Below are positions 38,142-42,231 of a DNA stretch of 42,231 bases, in pieces. The first letter of the stretch is position 1. Every line of letters starts with the position of its first letter. A model generated the notes under the pieces. That model was not told the origin of the DNA, made no database searches, and saw nothing but the letters and a program-made list of their open reading frames with translations. This DNA is from Acanthaster planci. Lineage: Eukaryota; Echinodermata; Asteroidea; Valvatida; Acanthasteridae. The stretch spans positions 186,026 through 228,256 of the forward strand of contig NW_019091605.1 in assembly GCF_001949145.1 (NCBI RefSeq). The letters run 5' to 3'. A program made the translations under genes and the position numbers.

Positions 38142-41100
38142 GTATGTTTCATAGTACACATGCTGCACAGATTTAACATGCACAGATTGTACATGAACTG
38201 TATGTAGTGAGATCTAACAGTTTTCAAGATACATTTGTAAATTGTACCAACCTACATACATGTAATCCCAGAACTGCGAGTTTGATGTCAACAAACAGAA
38301 TTTCGTATTGAAAGGATGTTTTCAAACGGAAGAAAGTTAAATAATGTTAAATGAATATTTTCAAATGATGAAATCAGTTTACCGTACATGTAAAATAAAA
38401 GGTTAGGCCACAGGAAATAAAGCAAAATGCCAAGCTTTTTTCCAGATGAGATTTGGTTTTAAACTAATGGAAAAAAAAATGGCCTACACATGTACATGTA
38501 CGTGTACATTATAGATCTTGCGGACATTACATACATGTACAAGTATATTTGCTATGGTGTCTCGTATTCCTACTTAGTGTCTTAGAATAGGCTTAGAATG
38601 CATGCTCCCACACTCTACAGTCGTTTTTAAATTTTCACGTACATTGTACATGTAGGTTTACATAAAGTTTTTGCACAATGAAAAAGTGCTTTATGTTCAG
38701 TTCACAAGCTTTTGTGCCATGAACTGTAGAACAGTCATCATACATATACATAGTTTTCATGCATTTGTAGTAAGCATTTCCATGTACATGTACATTGTAC
38801 ATGTTCAAGTATACCACACCACATCACACATGTTTATGTATACCTGTTTGATATGTCATCTGTTTCTACTCTGTTCTTTGCAACTTACAACCAAAGTTAC
38901 TACATCATAGTACATGTATAATTTCATATACATGCTTTTGAGATAATGCCCTTTAAACACATCAAACAGAAACATTAAACTTAAATTAGACACTATCTTG
39001 GTTTTCCTTAGCAACAGAGGCATTCTAAGTCAAGCAACTGGCCTCAAGACATGCAAGATATTTCCAAATATTTTCACTCTCGGCACATGGAAAGGGCCAT
39101 TACGCGTTTTGGCATTGCATGACTTAATATTCCTTTTTGCAGCTCTAGCATGTCACATACATGTATACCGGGTACATGTACCATGTACCATGTACATGTA
39201 TGTAGTTTCTGGGAGCAGCAAAGTGGCAGACACATAATCTCCCAGGCTGCCAGGGTGCCACGTGCCCTGGAAAATGCTTAGAAAAGCCATATCCCTCATT
39301 TTATACATCTACAGTACCATCAACAGTTGTGCAGTTGCTTATGTTGAGCACAATCAGCGTGTACAGTGGTCTGTTATTGTGCACATTTGAATATTGTGTA
39401 TTGTACATGCACATGTACATGTATGTGTTCATCGTTGCACTGTACCATTTTTTTACGTGTATCAGAAACTTGGCATTAGTCGCTGTCTACAAGCAATGAA
39501 CAAACATTCAAGACCTCTGACGCAGGGCATTTTCTCTGTACATGTACATGATGTACATGTAGGTTGAACCATGGAGGAAAATCCTGGGACTTGTTTGGGT
39601 TTGAAGTGGCAGAATTTGCAGTGATTAACTGTGTGATTTTCCAGGTTTTGCTTTTCCTTTGTGATAAAGTTTTTCATTAAACTTTACATGTACATATATG
39701 TATACCATAAGTGTGCATTCATGTAATTATGGTTTTTACGAAAAATGGAAGAAAATTTCATCAGAACATACATGTACATTTCAGCGTATATGTGTTCATA
39801 TGTGCAAGTACTTATTTTCTGAACATCATGCTCATAGGACCGGTACGTGTACCTGTATACATGCACACACAACGTACATGTTGGTAGTGTTCAGTAGTTT
39901 ACATTATAGCACTCCGGGAAGGCTTTGGACCCTGTCCAGATCTTTTCAACCATAGTGGGAAAAATGGGATTTTTCGAAGGATTGTCCACAAGTTTGTTTC
40001 CTCCATAAAAAAATCCCCCAAAGGCAGGTGTTAGGACCATCGCTGCGGTAAATATCTATCCCCCTGCCTTCCCTGCCCCTTCCGCTTGATGTGTCATAGC
40101 TTTTCATGTGACGTTAAATGTAGATGACAGCTACATGTACATGTAGCTGATCATGTTTGTGCATAATAGAGATAACTAACAGTAGCTCTGTGAGTCTTGT
40201 TGTTGAGGTACATGTACGTACGAGTGTATTGTTTTAACCTACCTTCCATCTACGTTGTTAAGGCAAGTCCAAATTTCTGGCAAATCTGAAAGCAAAGTAA
40301 TGGAGTACATGTATTTGATGTGAAATTTGCTGAATTGAAATGTGCTCAACTTACGCAAATTCACTGGACAGTTGATCATACAGTATACATGTACATGTAC
40401 ATGTACATGTATGCACCGGTATCACAATTTCTTTTTCATGTCTCCTTTTGTGCCAAATTATAAACCGGCCTTAACTGTACACACCAGCGATACATGTGAA
40501 CAAAGCATAAAGCTTGATTGTTTCTGATTGAAGTACACTCGAGTGCCAATTTGCAAAACAGTGTGGCTACGCACAAGACTGGGCCCAATCTCAACAGCAC
40601 TGCCAAGCAGATAACATTTGTTGCTTTAGAAGCAGATATCTAGGCAGAGCAACAGTCAGCCATGAATCAGACACAAGAGGTGCACGTGTCGCAAATTGGC
40701 CGGTGAGGGGTTTTTGCACAACAAATATTTTCTTTCTGCTCAGCAGATTTACGGTTGTTGTGGTTCTGTGAAACTGGCCCCTGTTCTTGTGGAGATGTTA
40801 GAGACTTGTGCACATCCTGTTGAAAAAAATTCATGCATACATGTACATGTTCGTTTGCCACCAAACATCCAGGTTCAATTTCACTTTGCTGTGTAAGCTT
40901 CCATTTTTACTTCTTTACTAGCCCCTCTGAGAGGGACACGACAAAATCTTTGGTGAAAATGAATAAATTCTTTGCTTCCTGCTCCCCAGCCATGCCAGCC
41001 CCCTCCCCCCGAAAAAAAAATGGGTATGGATCCAATGTAGAATTCCTCTGCTATTTGTAGCAATCTTTTTTTTTTATGTTTTCCTTCAGAGTTCTGATTT

Positions 41101-42231
41101 CCGATTTGGACGGGACCAACAAAATAATCCCTACCGTTTGTTGACGGAGTACGCTGGTGCCCCTGCCCCCGGGAGGCGTCACAGCCAACCACTGGGCAAG
41201 GATGGGGAGGGACATGAAAGGCATTCCTCAGCGAGTTACGCAGGTATGACGGCACGTCCTCCTGCAAGCATCCACTTTGAATCCACAAATGCCGTGGTGT
41301 TGTAGACTAACAGTGAAGTACATATAATGTTTGTCAAATCATGAATATGTCAACACTGTACCTTGAGCATTTTTCATGGCCAAATAAGATTTAAATATAA
41401 CAGTACCGTAACAGTCGCCACAAGTGTCACCAACTTCCTTGTACATGTACGTTTTGTAAAATGCTCCCAACTCTGATAAGCTTCAGCACTCCAAAGTTAG
41501 TCATGTGTTGCTTGGTGTCACACAAACAGGAGTGCATTTTTGAGCATACACTCATCATTATGATTTAGAAATTTAGTAAATCTGGTATTCACATGCAAAA
41601 ACGAACAAAACAAGTTTCTTGTCTGGAATTTTTTAACATGTTTAAAGAAGAGGACACGGCCCCTTTTAAAAGTAGGTTTTACTCTGAGGTTATGTCTGAA
41701 GGTGTATTCTCTGTATCTAACAGGCCATTTACATGTACATGTAGTTAGGAACGAAAAGTCAATTAAGTTGTAAATTCAACCCCAAAACTGAGACATTGAA
41801 CATGTTGAAAAAAGAATCAGGCAAGGGAGAAGAAAGTGGATGGAAACTACAAAATTTTTCTTGTTTTTTTACTTGGCTGATTTTAGTAACTGTTTTCCTA
41901 CAGTTCCCTTTGAAACAGTTTCTCAGTGATAACTACATGTAGATGATGCATTGTTTGAAATTAGAACCTCTCTCCCTTTGCTCCGTTGGCTTAGGAGAGA
42001 AGGCAGTGGCAGGCCAAATGACCCCTTTCTTCTCTGCTGTTTAGGTGTTCCGGAGCATCGTAATGCACCTAGACACCGCCAGGTCCACCACCCCGCCACG
42101 GCCTACGCGACCCAGCTGACCGACCTCAGCCACCTCGAGGGAACTTCCCACCACTCCAAAGCACAGAAAGAGGACCCCTACAACCCCTACGTGCAGCAGA
42201 CTCCCCGGCTGGTGCACAGCGCCGGGGCTGT
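37971..42231 (+). CDS. Unrecognised gene, Ser/Thr/Pro/His/Gln-rich protein (three firm exons, runs off right edge)
   Basis: Exons 37971-38141, 41090-41243 and 42045-42231 splice in one open frame (phases 0-0, 0-1, 1-) to give about 170 residues. I do not recognise the family. The sequence is low-complexity and probably disordered: TETTTSSATPAPPTS, then RFGRDQQNNPYRLLTEYAG, GRRHSQPLGKDGEGHERHSS and ATAYATQLTDLSHLEG, DPYNPYVQQTPRLVHS. There are no Cys pairs, no membrane segment and no catalytic motif. Two NPY tripeptides (NNPYRLL, YNPYVQQ) are the only repeated motif. Support comes from three good acceptor/donor pairs with consistent phase, and from GC and codon use above the surrounding AT-rich DNA. 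Start and end lie outside what can be fixed; exons at 31747 and 35018 may belong. Divergently oriented to the kinase gene. Confidence 0.7.
38142..41089. other. Intron with TACATGTA repeats and a MITE
   Basis: Contains many ACATGTACATGTA clusters (38490-38510, 38780-38800, 39165-39200, 40385-40412) and the inverted-repeat element at 40579-40783. No other gene recognised. Confidence 0.65.
40579..40783. mobile_element. MITE, CAGGGCCCAATTTCA family, copy 3 (diverged)
   Basis: About 205 bp; left end CTGGGCCCAATCTCAACAGC, right end reversed CAGGGGCCAGTTTCACAGAA. Shorter and more diverged than the copies at 706 and 1590. Confidence 0.6.
41090..41243 (+). CDS. Right-hand gene, exon b
   Basis: 154 nt, acceptor with long T-run (TTTTATGTTTTCCTTCAG), donor GCAG|GTATGA, phase 0 to 1. 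Encodes SSDFRFGRDQQNNPYRLLTE, YAGAPAPGRRHSQPL and ERHSSASYA. Basic and His/Ser-rich. The long open frame on the opposite strand is its shadow. Confidence 0.75.
41244..42044. other. Intron of the right-hand gene
   Basis: AT-rich, ordinary; nothing recognised beyond a few ACATGTA words. Confidence 0.65.
42045..42231 (+). CDS. Right-hand gene, exon c (cut by window edge)
   Basis: Acceptor TTCTCTGCTGTTTAG; joins exon b as SYA-G-VPEHRNAPRHRQ. His- and Gln-rich (HHPATAYATQ; HLEGTSHHSKAQKEDPYNPY; VQQTPRLVHSAGA). GC-rich compared with its flanks. Open to the window end, no donor seen. Confidence 0.75.

Noticed and set aside
40881-41288. 135-codon open frame on the minus strand
   Set aside because: Antisense to exon b of the right-hand gene, whose splice signals and phase are convincing.

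Overview
The window is nuclear DNA of an intron-rich animal. It carries vertebrate-type GT-AG genes split into short exons, roughly 0.5-3 kb introns, many small inverted-repeat transposons, and a dense scatter of the self-complementary word TACATGTA. The conserved proteins look deuterostome-like, and the GGGCCCAATTTCA-type and GGCCGTTTTCC-type terminal repeats remind me of echinoderm (sea-star-like) genomes. The species call is an inference from repeat style and I could not test it. A run of N at 21146-21508 shows this is draft assembly.

Left third (1-14434, minus strand): ten coding exons of a furin/kexin-type proprotein convertase. They run from the signal peptide at 14434 to just past the catalytic domain's serine at about 3270, and the gene leaves the window at the left edge. 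All ten exons splice in frame (417 residues). The catalytic residues sit at D150, H191, N292 and S365, each exactly three less than human furin, so no exon appears to be missing. Wording in the catalytic domain is closest to PCSK5/PCSK6. The introns hold MITEs, a tandem repeat and a 650-bp degenerate short-period repeat beside the serine exon.

Middle (18258-23268, minus strand): an atypical MAP kinase of the ERK3/ERK4 (MAPK6/MAPK4) family in four coding exons, one of them cut by the assembly gap. It keeps the family N-terminus, HRD and DFG motifs and the FRIEDE-like MK5-docking motif. Its activation loop reads T-Q-N where vertebrate ERK3/4 read S-E-G, and it keeps SPE where they have SPR. It ends in a long acidic, Ser-rich tail.

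Middle-right (23.3-31.7 kb): no gene recognised. This is a transposon-rich block: an hAT-like MITE with 8-bp target duplication, a TA-flanked 0.8-kb inverted-repeat element with another MITE nested in it, and a 1.37-kb near-palindrome built from internal 200-bp repeats.

Right (about 31.7-42.2 kb, plus strand): at least three, possibly five, exons of an unrecognised gene encoding a Ser/Thr/Pro/His/Gln-rich, probably disordered protein. It runs off the right edge and is head-to-head with the kinase gene. No sign of a functional link between the three genes is visible.
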